This document shows, in pieces, positions 36,789 to 45,000 of a stretch of DNA of 64,000 bases. Each line of letters begins with the position of its first letter. Position 1 is the first letter of the stretch. Source of the stretch: Streptomyces sp. NRRL WC-3618. GTDB taxonomy: Bacteria; Actinomycetota; Actinomycetes; Streptomycetales; Streptomycetaceae. The notes below the pieces were generated by a model, which worked only from the letters and a program-made list of their open reading frames with translations, did no database searches and had not been told where the DNA came from. Location: assembly GCF_001280005.1 (NCBI RefSeq), contig NZ_LGDW01000119.1, positions 1-64,000 of the forward strand, given 5' to 3'. Both the position numbers and the translations under genes were made by a program.

Positions 36789-38192
36789 TCAGCGGACCGG
36801 GATCCGGTCCACCGGGCGGCCTGTCGTACGGTCGCCGAGGACGGCGACGTCGAGCGACAGCAGCACCATCGCGCCCGCGATCACCGTGAACAGCAGCCCC
36901 GCCCCGCCCGAGTCCAGCAGCGGCAGCAGCAGGAACGGCAGTGCCGCCGCGGTCAGTTTGGACAGGGAGTAGGCGAGGCCGGAGGCGCCGGCCCGGATCG
37001 CCGTGGGGTACTGCTCGGACAGCAGGACGTGCGAGGCGGCAGAGAACACGTTGCTGACCAGCGTGTAGCCGAATCCGAAGGTCACGACCCAGCCGGGCGA
37101 GGCGGCGAACGCGAAGCCCAGGCCCGTCGCCGCCATCGTGCACGCGGAGGCCGAGACCAGCGTCTTCCGCTCGATCCGGTCCAACAAAGGCGCCGCGAGC
37201 AGGGAGCCCACCGGGTAGCCGAAGAACGCCACGGCGGTGTAGCCGAGCCCCTGGACCACGTCGAACCCCTTCGCGGCCAGCACCTGCGGGGCCAGTGTGC
37301 CGAACCCGTAGTACCCGACCGTGGACAGCAGGCAGAAGATCCACGTCATCACCGTCCGGCGGCGGTACGACGCCGAGAACACCGCCCGCAGCATGCCGCC
37401 CTCGGGTGACCGAGTCTCCGGGCCGACGACGGCCGGCGCCGGATCCGTCGTGACGTACGACGGCCCGGCCGACGCTTCCAGCCGCGCGGTGATCACCTCA
37501 GCCTCCTCGGCCCGGCCGACCGCGGCGAGCCAGCGCGGCGACTCGAACAGGCCCCGGCGCAAGCCCCACACCACCGCCGAGCCCAGTGCGCCGAGCAAGA
37601 ACAGCCAGCGCCAGCCCGCCACGCCGAACGGGCTGAGAGGCACCAGCCACACGGCGAGCAGACCGACGGCCGGCACCCCGCAGAAGCCGATGGTGTACGT
37701 CAATGCGATGAGGCGCCCGCGATGCCGGGAGGGCAGCACGTCGGCGAGGTAGCTGTCGGTCAGCGACTGCTCCGCGCCGATGCCGATCCCCGCCACGAAG
37801 CGAGTCGCCACCAGCCAGCCGACTGACGGGGAGAACGCGCCGGCCAGCGAAGCCCCCGAGTACAGCGCCAGGTTGAGCAGGAAGGCCCGCCGTCGGCCGA
37901 ACCGGTCGGCGAACCGGCCCAGCACCACCGCCCCCAGGAACTGGCCGAGGAATGCGGACGCGAGGACCAGTTTCAGGGTGGTGCCGTTGAGGGCGAAGTC
38001 CGCCTGGAGCACCTTGGACAGGACGCCGGACAGGTTGTTCTCGTACATGTCGAACATCAGGCCGACGCCGATGACGCCGGTGAGTCGGTGGTGCACCGGG
38101 GTGACCGGCAGCCGGTCCAGCCGGTCGCCGATGGACATGCGACGGCCCGCGGGCACGGGGGCCTGGACCGCCTTGGTTGTTTCTTCGGACAT
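36789..38192 (-). CDS. MFS transporter, probable product exporter
   Basis: A 467-residue major facilitator with twelve predicted membrane segments. The loop 2-3 motif GRFADRFGRRRAFLLN and the sugar-porter/acid-symporter-like features FVAGIGIGAEQSLTDSYLADVLPSRHRGR and YPTAIRAGASGLAYS are clear. It lies 114 bp behind the desaturase gene on the same strand and is probably driven by the array at 39494. Export or self-resistance for the cluster product is inferred from location. Confidence 0.87.
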   Translation of the reverse strand: MSEETTKAVQAPVPAGRRMSIGDRLDRLPVTPVHHRLTGVIGVGLMFDMYENNLSGVLSKVLQADFALNGTTLKLVLASAFLGQFLGAVVLGRFADRFGRRRAFLLNLALYSGASLAGAFSPSVGWLVATRFVAGIGIGAEQSLTDSYLADVLPSRHRGRLIALTYTIGFCGVPAVGLLAVWLVPLSPFGVAGWRWLFLLGALGSAVVWGLRRGLFESPRWLAAVGRAEEAEVITARLEASAGPSYVTTDPAPAVVGPETRSPEGGMLRAVFSASYRRRTVMTWIFCLLSTVGYYGFGTLAPQVLAAKGFDVVQGLGYTAVAFFGYPVGSLLAAPLLDRIERKTLVSASACTMAATGLGFAFAASPGWVVTFGFGYTLVSNVFSAASHVLLSEQYPTAIRAGASGLAYSLSKLTAAALPFLLLPLLDSGGAGLLFTVIAGAMVLLSLDVAVLGDRTTGRPVDRIPVR

Positions 38193-38306
38193 GGCGGAGG
38201 GGGACTCCTCTCTGGGATTGAGGGCCTTCAGGTGTCTTGGGGTGGTGCCGGACGCGCCGCGGCCCGGCTCCGGCGGGAGGTGCCGGGGCCGGGCCGAGGG
38301 GTCGAG

Positions 38307-39425
38307 TCAGGCCGCCTGGCTCGTGGCGCCTGCCCGGCCGTCGCGTACCGGTGCGCTGACCTCGTGCAGGAACGTCGCGACCTCCTTGTACGAGGCCCAG
38401 AAGCCGACCTCGTGGTACGGCATCCCGCGCTCGGCGCAGTAGGCCATGGTCAGCTCGCGGGCCCGCGCCAGGTTCTTCTGCGGCATCGCCGGGTACAGGT
38501 GGTGCTCGACCTGGTAGTTGAGGCCGCCGTACAGGAAGTCGATCACTAGGGACGGCCGGATGTTGCGGGAGGTCAGCACCTGGCGGGCGAGCCAGTCCAG
38601 GGACTCCTCCTCGCCGTCGCGCAGTTCCATGCCCTTGTGGTTGGGCGCGAACATCATCCCGAAGTACACGCCGAGCGTGGCGTTCTGCACGAGGAAGAAG
38701 GCCACGGCGAGCAGCGGCGACAGCACCGTGAACAGGAGCGTCAGGAAGATCGCCATACGCACGACCAGGAGGGTGGCCTCCAGCGTGGGGCGGCGCACCT
38801 CACGGCGCGCGATCATCTGCACGGCCGTTTTCCCCATCTTGTACGACTCCAGCACGAGCAGTACGAAGAACAGCACGCTCTGGTAGCGGACGATCAGCCG
38901 CTGCCGGCCCTTGCGACCCGGGTACTGCTTCATGTCGAAGATGACGGTGCGCCGGCCGATGTCCGGGTCCATGTCCAGGTGGTTGGGGTGGGAGTGATGC
39001 CGGTTGTGGTGGTTGACCCACCAGCCGTAGCTGACCCCGTTGACGAGGTTCGCGTGGATGTAGCCGACCAGGGAGGCGGCACGACGGTTTCGGAACATCG
39101 ACTTGTGGCCCGCGTCGTGCCACATGAACGCGCTCTGGCCGCCGCTGAAGCCCATCCAGACGGCGACGAGGAGCTGGAGCCAGGAGTCGCCGAGTGCGAA
39201 GAAGGCGGCGATGCCGACGGCGAAGATGGCGGCGTTCAGCGTCAGCCGGCCGAAGTAGTAGCGGGGGGCCAGGTCCAGGAGGCCTTCCGCTTTGACGCGC
39301 TGGAGCAGTTCGGCGAACGTGGCCGACGCTCCCCCAGCCCGCTCACCTTTGCCCTCGCCGGCCCGGACCGGTGCAGTCGGCCGGCTCTGATGCCCCAGTA
39401 AGGCATCGCCATAGGGATTGTTCAT
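38307..39425 (-). CDS. Membrane fatty-acid desaturase
   Basis: A 372-residue membrane desaturase with three histidine boxes: HDAGH (residues 103-107), HHNRHH (139-144) and QVEHH (305-309), separated by hydrophobic pairs. The Q-E-H-H third box is that of front-end/acyl-lipid desaturases. ATG at 39425 has GAGGGGA about ten bases upstream; the longer frame adds 19 residues. A three-unit SARP array lies 69 bp upstream. It could place the double bond in the alkyl chain next to the azoxy group, as in alkenyl-azoxy metabolites; timing and substrate are unknown. Confidence 0.87.
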   Translation of the reverse strand: MNNPYGDALLGHQSRPTAPVRAGEGKGERAGGASATFAELLQRVKAEGLLDLAPRYYFGRLTLNAAIFAVGIAAFFALGDSWLQLLVAVWMGFSGGQSAFMWHDAGHKSMFRNRRAASLVGYIHANLVNGVSYGWWVNHHNRHHSHPNHLDMDPDIGRRTVIFDMKQYPGRKGRQRLIVRYQSVLFFVLLVLESYKMGKTAVQMIARREVRRPTLEATLLVVRMAIFLTLLFTVLSPLLAVAFFLVQNATLGVYFGMMFAPNHKGMELRDGEEESLDWLARQVLTSRNIRPSLVIDFLYGGLNYQVEHHLYPAMPQKNLARARELTMAYCAERGMPYHEVGFWASYKEVATFLHEVSAPVRDGRAGATSQAA

Positions 39426-39493
39426 GCCTGGGTCCCCTCGCACGAGATGATCCGTCGTATGAGACGGGCGGAATTCCAGCATCGAGTAGCGCC

Positions 39494-39520
39494 CTGATAT
39501 CCAACTGACTGTGCCCTGAC
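39494..39520 (-). promoter_or_regulatory. SARP-type operator (desaturase side)
   Basis: CTGAT at 39494, CTGAC at 39505 and CTGAC at 39516, exactly 11 bp apart. Minus-strand reading is GTCAG, GTCAG, ATCAG, pointing to the desaturase-MFS transcript. Confidence 0.82.
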
Positions 39521-39539
39521 GGAGATATTCCGAAAGATC

Positions 39540-39566
39540 GTCAGAGAGATATCAGCAGCGTGTCAG
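39540..39566 (+). promoter_or_regulatory. SARP-type operator (tRNA-like / DAG kinase side)
   Basis: GTCAG at 39540, ATCAG at 39551 and GTCAG at 39562, exactly 11 bp apart, on the plus strand and back to back with the desaturase array. The first tRNA-like gene starts 68 bp downstream, so these RNAs are likely transcribed under the pathway activator. Confidence 0.82.
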
Positions 39567-39634
39567 AGGACTGCTGCAGAGTTGTACTCGAGAACGGCGC
39601 CGGAGAGTGCGAACTCACCGGAACCGGAATCGCT

Positions 39635-39726
39635 GGAGAGGTGCCCGGAGTGGTTATCGGGGATCGGGATTCGTCTCGGTCGGGTGGTTTTGCCCGCCTG
39701 CGCAGGTTCGAATCCTGCCCTCTCCG
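39635..39726 (+). tRNA. tRNA-Ser-like RNA without an anticodon loop, copy 1
   Basis: 92 nt that fold as a class II tRNA. The acceptor is GGAGAGG/CCTCTCC (7 bp) with G discriminator, and the D stem is CCCG/CGGG. The T arm is GCAGG-TTCGAAT-CCTGC, fully canonical. The variable arm, 39681-39687 with 39694-39700, is 7 bp as in tRNA-Ser. Where the anticodon arm belongs, 39663-39669 pairs with 39674-39680 around TTCG at 39670-39673, giving a 7-bp stem and tetraloop. A conventional 5-bp reading leaves a 6-nt loop, also abnormal. CCA is not encoded. SerRS could charge it, since it reads acceptor and variable arm. Inferred role: seryl donor for the DUF2156 enzyme. Confidence 0.8.
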
Positions 39727-39729
39727 CTT

Positions 39730-39821
39730 GGAGAGGTGCCCGGAGTGGTTATCGGGGGCCGGGATTCGTCTCGGTCGGGTGGTTTTGCCCGCCTGCGCAG
39801 GTTCGAATCCTGCCCTCTCCG
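39730..39821 (+). tRNA. tRNA-Ser-like RNA without an anticodon loop, copy 2
   Basis: A second 92-nt copy, three bases after the first (95-bp period). It differs at two positions only: 39758 A to G and 39759 T to C. Both lie in the replaced anticodon-arm stem and keep pairing (A-U becomes G-U; U-G becomes C-G), which suggests selection on the stem. All other arms are identical. It ends 60 nt before the DAG kinase-like ATG and is probably processed from that gene's leader. Confidence 0.8.
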
Positions 39822-39881
39822 CTCGTCTACCGCAGTGCTGTCCGTTCCATCGGCATCCCCATCGACTTCCGGAGAGTTTCC

Positions 39882-40871
39882 ATGACCGAGGAGTCCCAGG
39901 CGCTCGTTCGGAGCGTGCTCGTCGTCGCCAACCCCGCTGCCGGAACCACGAGCGATCGGCTCACGGCAGACGTCCTCGCCGAGTGCGCGAACCGCGCGGC
40001 CGACGTGCGCCTGTACCGCACCACCGGTCGAGGCGACGCCACCGCGGCGGTGAGCGCGGCCCGTTCGGAAACCGTCGGGCACCGCGTGCCCGACCTGGTG
40101 GTGGCGGTCGGCGGCGACGGCACGGTGCACGAGGTGGTCGCCGGTCTCGTCGCCCAGGGTCCCGCGGCCCGCCCCGCACTGGCCATCGTGCCGGCGGGCA
40201 CCGGCAACTCCGGCTACAAGATGCTCTGGTCGGACCGCCCCTGGCGGACGGCGCTCACCGCTGTCCTCGACGGCCCCCGCCACGGCGCCCGACTGCGCCG
40301 CATCGACCTCGCCCACCTCACGGAGACCGGCGCGAAGGTGTTCCTCGGCGCCTGTTCCGGCGTCATCGCCGACGCCCTGAGGGTGGCGCGGTCGGTGCCG
40401 CAGAGTGGCCGCGACCGCTACACCACGGCCTTCGCCGATGCTGCCGCCGCCTTCACGCCGTATCCCGGCCGGGTCACCGTCGACGGCACGCCTCTGTACG
40501 AGGGGCCCACCGTGCTCGCCAACGTCGGCGGCGGGCGCTTCCGCGGCGGGCGCTACCAGGTGCTGCCGCACTCGGAACTGGACGACGGCCTGCTCGACGT
40601 CTGCGTCATCGGCTCGCCCATATCCCCCGCCGAGGTCCCTGAACTCACCCGACGCGCCGCCCACCTCGGTCTGCCCGGCGTCCACTACGGCCGCGGCCGG
40701 CGCATCGTCGTGGAGCGCCTCGACGGCGTACCCCTGTGCTTCGAGCACGACGGCAACCTCCAGCCTCCCGACCTGGCCCGGCTCACCTTCGAGGTGTTGC
40801 CCGGCGCCCTCCCGGTATGGGGCGCCGACACCGCCGTACTCGCCGCCCCGGCGGCCGAGGCGCGGGCGTGA
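39882..40871 (+). CDS. Diacylglycerol kinase-like protein (VlmJ-like)
   Basis: A 329-residue lipid-kinase-fold protein with VVANPAAGT and the catalytic VAVGGDGTVHEVV motif, then IVPAGTGNS. In valanimycin, VlmJ phosphorylates the serine-derived hydroxyl and VlmK eliminates phosphate to give the alkene. The next gene is a VlmK homologue with a GTGA overlap, which makes the same two-step dehydration very likely here. GGAGAG lies six bases before the ATG. The open frame upstream reads through the tRNA-like repeats and is not coding. Confidence 0.88.
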   Translation: MTEESQALVRSVLVVANPAAGTTSDRLTADVLAECANRAADVRLYRTTGRGDATAAVSAARSETVGHRVPDLVVAVGGDGTVHEVVAGLVAQGPAARPALAIVPAGTGNSGYKMLWSDRPWRTALTAVLDGPRHGARLRRIDLAHLTETGAKVFLGACSGVIADALRVARSVPQSGRDRYTTAFADAAAAFTPYPGRVTVDGTPLYEGPTVLANVGGGRFRGGRYQVLPHSELDDGLLDVCVIGSPISPAEVPELTRRAAHLGLPGVHYGRGRRIVVERLDGVPLCFEHDGNLQPPDLARLTFEVLPGALPVWGADTAVLAAPAAEARA

Positions 40872-42382
40872 CGCTCCTGGAGGAACTGTGCGCGTGGGCG
40901 GCCCGGTTGACGTACGACGACATCCCGGACCGGGTCCGTGCGCTGGCCGCCAGCCAGGTCCTGTCCCAGGTCGCGTCCATCAGAGCCGGAGCCGTCCACC
41001 CGCTGGGCGGCCGCATGATCGCCGCGTTCGGTGAGCCGTTCCAGCCCGACGCCCGGCAGGCCGCCTGTGTGCTGGCCGGACTCGGCTCGTGGCTCAACCT
41101 CGACGACACCGCGTACGCCGGACACCTCTCCAACTCGACGGTTGCCGTCCCCCTCGCGTTCGCCCACGCCCGCCGGCTGACCGGCGCCGCGCTGCTCACG
41201 GCGGTGGTCGCCGCCAACGAGTGCGCGGCCCGCGTCACCGCCGCCGCGACCCTCGGACCGCTGCGCGGACAGAGCGCGGTCCACACCCATCTGGTGGGCG
41301 CCGTCTGCGGACGGCTGCACTGCGAGGGCGTCAAGGATCCCAGGCGGTGGGCGGACGCCCTGGGCCTGGCCCTCGCCATGCCGCACCGGCCGCTGATGCG
41401 GGCGTTCCTGGCCAGCGACGCCCGGCTCCTGAACGCCTTCGCCCCGGTGCGGGCCGGCATGGACGCCTGCGACGCCGCCACCGCCGGACTGCGCGGCGCA
41501 CCGGATCTCCTGGAACACCCCGACGGCTTTCTCGCCGCGCTGGCCACGGTGCCGCTGCCCGACGAGGTCACCGACGGCCTCGGCCGGCGCTGGCACACCG
41601 ACACGCTGTCCTTCAAGATGCGCCCCGGCGGCCCCGGCATCGACGCGGCCGTGGACTGCGCCATCGACCTCCACCGCGAACTGCGGTCGGACGTCGGCCG
41701 GTCGGCCCCGCCCGTCGACCCGGCTTCGGTGGCGGAGGTACTGGTGGAGACATCCCTGTACACCCTGTACGCGGGCCGCCGTGCCGACCGCTACGTCACC
41801 GGCCCCGACGCACCCCTGGGCGCACTGGTGCTGCACACGCCCTACCCGGTCGCCACGGCGCTGCTCACCGGTGGCCTGACGGTCGCCGACTTCGAGCGGC
41901 CCGCCCTGGCGGACCCGGCCCGCTGGCAGCTGGCGCAGCGGGTCCGGCTCGCTCACGACCCCGCCCTCACCCGGGAACTGTTCGCGTCCGCCGCGCCTTT
42001 CGGCGCCGCGGTCCGCCGGGCGGGAGCCGCCGCAGAGCCCTGGCTGTTCGACTTCGGCGGCTCCGAGACCGCCCGCATGGCACTCGACGCGGCCGAGCCG
42101 CCCGAGCCCGACTTCACGGCCGCCACCAAGGCGACCGGCGCCCGCGTCACCGTACGCCTGCGTGACGGCCGCGCGTTCACCCGTGAACGGCTCGTCCCCC
42201 TGGGCGCCGCCGGCCCGCACACCCGGGCCTGTCACGACGAGCTGGTCCGGGAGAAGTTCGTGTCCCTCGGTGGTGACGTGGACACCGCGAAGGCCGCTGT
42301 CGAGCTCGGCGCGATGGGCGCTGTCCGACTGCGCGACTGGCTGCACGCGGCACTCGCCGTCCAGCGGCCCGCGCCGAGGTAA
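40868..42382 (+). CDS. MmgE/PrpD-family protein (VlmK-like)
   Basis: A 504-residue MmgE/PrpD-fold protein. The front helix region (LCAWAARLTYDDIPDRVRALAASQVLSQVASI) and the LDDTAYAGHLSNSTVAVPLAFAHA segment are typical of the family. Family members include 2-methylcitrate dehydratase; VlmK performs the phosphate elimination after VlmJ. GTG at 40868 overlaps the kinase stop. Paired with the kinase it should turn the seryl CH2OH into a methylene. Confidence 0.87.
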   Translation: MTLLEELCAWAARLTYDDIPDRVRALAASQVLSQVASIRAGAVHPLGGRMIAAFGEPFQPDARQAACVLAGLGSWLNLDDTAYAGHLSNSTVAVPLAFAHARRLTGAALLTAVVAANECAARVTAAATLGPLRGQSAVHTHLVGAVCGRLHCEGVKDPRRWADALGLALAMPHRPLMRAFLASDARLLNAFAPVRAGMDACDAATAGLRGAPDLLEHPDGFLAALATVPLPDEVTDGLGRRWHTDTLSFKMRPGGPGIDAAVDCAIDLHRELRSDVGRSAPPVDPASVAEVLVETSLYTLYAGRRADRYVTGPDAPLGALVLHTPYPVATALLTGGLTVADFERPALADPARWQLAQRVRLAHDPALTRELFASAAPFGAAVRRAGAAAEPWLFDFGGSETARMALDAAEPPEPDFTAATKATGARVTVRLRDGRAFTRERLVPLGAAGPHTRACHDELVREKFVSLGGDVDTAKAAVELGAMGAVRLRDWLHAALAVQRPAPR

Positions 42383-42425
42383 CACGCGGAGCGCGCGGTC
42401 GGGCCCGCGCCCACGAGGGACGTGT

Positions 42426-42459
42426 GTGGGGCCCCTCCGCGACTGCTTCGGGGCCCCAC
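42426..42459. terminator. Hairpin between convergent genes
   Basis: A 10-bp stem (GTGGGGCCCC at 42426-42435 with GGGGCCCCAC at 42450-42459) and 14-nt loop follow the PrpD-like gene and face the carboxymuconolactone decarboxylase-like gene. Confidence 0.65.
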
Positions 42460-42484
42460 GCTCAACGGAGTTTCCCGGGTGGCG

Positions 42485-43042
42485 TCACCCGGCCCGCATC
42501 TCCTGCGCCATGCGGAGCACCTCGTCGCCCTCAGGCGCGTCGATCTCCACGTCGAGCACCGTGCACACCCGGGCCACGAGGAAGTAGAAGCCCGCCAGAA
42601 TCAGCGTCTCCACGACCTGCTCCTCGTCGTAGTGCTCCCTGAGTCGCGCGTAGCGGATGTCGTCGACGAGCGGGCCGTCGGCCACGGCCGAGGCGAACGC
42701 CACGAGCGCTCGCTGCGCCGGGGTGAAGACGGCCGAGTCGTGGTCCGCGCGGCGCAAAGCCGCCCGCTGCTCGTCGGTGACGCCGACGGCCCGCGAGATG
42801 GGGACGTGCTGGGCCCATTCGTACTCGGACCGGAAGCCGGTGGCGTAGGTCAGTATGAGCAGTTCGCGTTCCACCGCGCTGAGGCCGCCCTCCGTGAAGA
42901 GCGCGGCGCCGAGCCGGGCGATCTGCTCGACCGACTGCGGTGCGTGGCCGAGGACCCGGTAGAGATTGATGACGCGTCCCTGGGCGAGGGAACGCAAGGA
43001 TTCGGGGAGCGCCTCGGTGTCGAGGCAAGGGATGCGGGACAT
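42485..43042 (-). CDS. Carboxymuconolactone decarboxylase-family protein
   Basis: A 185-residue CMD-family protein: INLYRVLGHAPQSVEQ, ERELLILTYATGFRSEYEWAQHVP and VETLILAGFYFLVARV. The CxxC pair of AhpD-type members is absent; the R-x-E-Y-E-W-x-x-H pattern is the non-redox form. AGGAGAG lies about nine bases before the ATG at 43042. It follows the CaiB-type gene. Role in the pathway is unknown; decarboxylation of a beta-keto acid after PKS extension is one possibility. Confidence 0.8.
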   Translation of the reverse strand: MSRIPCLDTEALPESLRSLAQGRVINLYRVLGHAPQSVEQIARLGAALFTEGGLSAVERELLILTYATGFRSEYEWAQHVPISRAVGVTDEQRAALRRADHDSAVFTPAQRALVAFASAVADGPLVDDIRYARLREHYDEEQVVETLILAGFYFLVARVCTVLDVEIDAPEGDEVLRMAQEMRAG

Positions 43043-43089
43043 GACGAGTTCTCTCCTCGTGCGATGCGGGTGGTGTGGGGCGGCGGGGA

Positions 43090-44550
43090 TCAGACGGTCA
43101 CCGTCTCGAGCCAGCGGGGCTGCGAGGAGCCGCGGGGCACGAGAAGGGGGCCGCGCCAGGACGGAGGCGTCTCGCTCAGCCGCACGGGAGGTGCGACCAG
43201 GCCGAACTCGCCGAGCGGAGTGGAGCGGGTGATCCGCTCGGCCGGGGGCAGCAGGTCGGTCGGCACGGACCGGGCCGTCTCCTGGCCGAACGTGCCCAGG
43301 CCGTAGGTCCAGTTGGACACGCCGGCGAGGGACACGCGCACCTCGTAGCTGCCGCCTTCCCGGGCCCGGCGCAGGACCGCGCTCATGACGCCCGCGGCCG
43401 CGAGGGAGGCGGCCAGGTAGTCGTTGACCATCCGCCCGTACGGGAGCCTGGGCTCGTCGCCCTGCCGTTCGCTCCAGTTGATGCCGGTCAGTGCCTGGGC
43501 GTGCTGGTCGAAGCCGCCGCGATCCTGCCACGGCCCGCTGTGGCCGTAACAGCGCACCGACACGTTGATGATCCCGGGCGAGATCTCCGCGCACTCCTGT
43601 GGGCCGAGGCCGAGACGGTCCATCTTCGACGCCCGGTGGTTGTGGACGAAGACGTCGGTCGTGCGCAGCAGTTGGTCGAAGGTCCGGCGCCCGTCGCTGT
43701 CGCGCCGCACGTCGAGCCGGGCGGAGCGCATGCCGACCCCGCACTCGTTCCAGCACAGGTCGTGGTCGAAGGCGTTCGGCTCGCACACGTGCAGGACGTC
43801 CGCACCCTGCTCCGCGAGGACCCGGCCGGCCGCCGTGCCCGCGAAGACATGGGTGAACTGGAGGCTGCGCAGGCCCGACAGTGGCTGTGCGCCCACCGGC
43901 AGGGGGCGCGGCGGGGCGTCGCCGATGCGCTCGACCGAGACGAGTGGCTCGGCCAGCACGGCCTGCCCCTGAGGGTGGTCGAGGAACTCCTGCCTGCTGC
44001 GGACGACGGCCAGCGGCACTCCGCGCGCCGCCGCCGCCTCCTCCAACTCCCACGCGTTCCACCGGGCGATGGCAGCGGCGAAGTGCTCACGGGTGTGCGC
44101 GGTGTTCAGCAGGGCGGTGAACTCGTCACGGGAGCGCGCGTAGCAGGCGATGGGGATGACCCACCGGTCGTCCGCCGTGCGGTACAGGTCCCACAGGGCG
44201 GGCATGGGGGTGCCGTCCCGGCCGAGCACGCTGCCCATGTTGGAGCCGTATCCGTTCAGCGTGTTGCCACCGCCGAGGTACGGCGTGATCTGGTGCATCG
44301 CCTGCCCCAGATCCAGCGCCAGCCGCTGCGGACGCCCCGTGCCGGCCTGCCAGATCTGTGCGGCGCCGACGGCTGCGGACAGCAGGGCGATGCCCATCGC
44401 CGAACCCAGTCTGATGGTGGACGGCACGAGGGGATCGCTTCCGCTGACGGCGATCTCGCTGACCGCCGGGTCCCGGGAGAGCCCCAATACCTTCAGAGTC
44501 CTGTCTAATTCACCCAGGAGGTCGAATTCGTTTTCATCCATGCCGGGCAT
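43090..44550 (-). CDS. CaiB/BaiF-family CoA-transferase
   Basis: A 486-residue family III CoA-transferase-like protein. Recognisable segments are LQFTHVFAGTAAGRVLAEQGADVLHVCEP, DVFVHNHRASKMDRLGL and INVSVRCYGHSGPW. The N-terminal third (residues 1-200) also resembles the second half of a CoA-transferase, so the order looks permuted or the protein is a fusion. It would move CoA between acids. It is divergent from the ACP/PKS transcript. A TACGAT box about 20 bp upstream of its start may be its -10. Confidence 0.8.
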   Translation of the reverse strand: MPGMDENEFDLLGELDRTLKVLGLSRDPAVSEIAVSGSDPLVPSTIRLGSAMGIALLSAAVGAAQIWQAGTGRPQRLALDLGQAMHQITPYLGGGNTLNGYGSNMGSVLGRDGTPMPALWDLYRTADDRWVIPIACYARSRDEFTALLNTAHTREHFAAAIARWNAWELEEAAAARGVPLAVVRSRQEFLDHPQGQAVLAEPLVSVERIGDAPPRPLPVGAQPLSGLRSLQFTHVFAGTAAGRVLAEQGADVLHVCEPNAFDHDLCWNECGVGMRSARLDVRRDSDGRRTFDQLLRTTDVFVHNHRASKMDRLGLGPQECAEISPGIINVSVRCYGHSGPWQDRGGFDQHAQALTGINWSERQGDEPRLPYGRMVNDYLAASLAAAGVMSAVLRRAREGGSYEVRVSLAGVSNWTYGLGTFGQETARSVPTDLLPPAERITRSTPLGEFGLVAPPVRLSETPPSWRGPLLVPRGSSQPRWLETVTV

Positions 44551-44613
44551 CGTAGCCTTAATTCGGCGGCGATAAACCGGTCGGAGGTAACTCCAGGGCC
44601 TCGGACAACTGTC

Positions 44614-44640
44614 GTCAGTCGCCTGTCAGTTGGTTATCAG
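44614..44640 (+). promoter_or_regulatory. SARP-type operator (ACP-PKS-ligase operon)
   Basis: GTCAG at 44614, GTCAG at 44625 and ATCAG at 44636, exactly 11 bp apart, followed eight bases later by GTTTCGAT. It points to the ACP gene at 44683. Confidence 0.85.
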
Positions 44641-44682
44641 TAACGGCTGTTTCGATGGGGGAGTCGCAGTCGATTCGGAGAG

Positions 44683-44979
44683 GTGGTGGCCGGAGTGCCG
44701 CACGATTTCCCCACCATGGAGAAGCTGACGCTCATGCCCAGGCACGAGCGTCGGGACGTCATCGAGAGCCTGGTGGTCGAGGAGTTCAAAGCAGCACTTT
44801 TCATGACGGACGATGATGAATTCGCGCTCGATGTCGGCTTCTTCGATCTCGGTCTCACCTCGTTGCGTCTCAGCGAGCTGAAACTCGCTTTGGAACAGAA
44901 GCTGGAATGTGAAATTTCGACGGCCGACCTTTTCGGGCATCCGACTGCGGGCCATCTGATCGACCACCTTTCCGAATGA
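44683..44979 (+). CDS. Acyl carrier protein (PKS loading/partner ACP)
   Basis: A 98-residue carrier protein with the phosphopantetheine serine in FFDLGLTSLRLSELKLALEQ, where Thr replaces the usual Asp before Ser. The GTG at 44683 is a provisional start; GGAGAG lies very close to it, and ATG at 44716 gives 87 residues. It is first in an operon with the PKS and acyl ligase, so it likely receives the azoxy acid from the ligase and presents it to the ketosynthase. Confidence 0.85.
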   Translation: MVAGVPHDFPTMEKLTLMPRHERRDVIESLVVEEFKAALFMTDDDEFALDVGFFDLGLTSLRLSELKLALEQKLECEISTADLFGHPTAGHLIDHLSE

Positions 44980-45000
44980 CGTCCCGGCTGGAGACCATCA

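Noticed and set aside
39635..39821. Reading the tRNA-like genes as ordinary tRNA-Arg with anticodon TCG
   Set aside because: A 5-bp stem leaves a 6-nt ATTCGT loop, one short of the required seven, and the long variable arm is that of tRNA-Ser; the 7-bp stem with TTCG loop pairs fully in both copies.
39582..39881. N-terminal extension of the DAG kinase-like protein through the tandem repeats
   Set aside because: The translated peptide merely repeats because the DNA repeats; a good ribosome site precedes ATG 39882.
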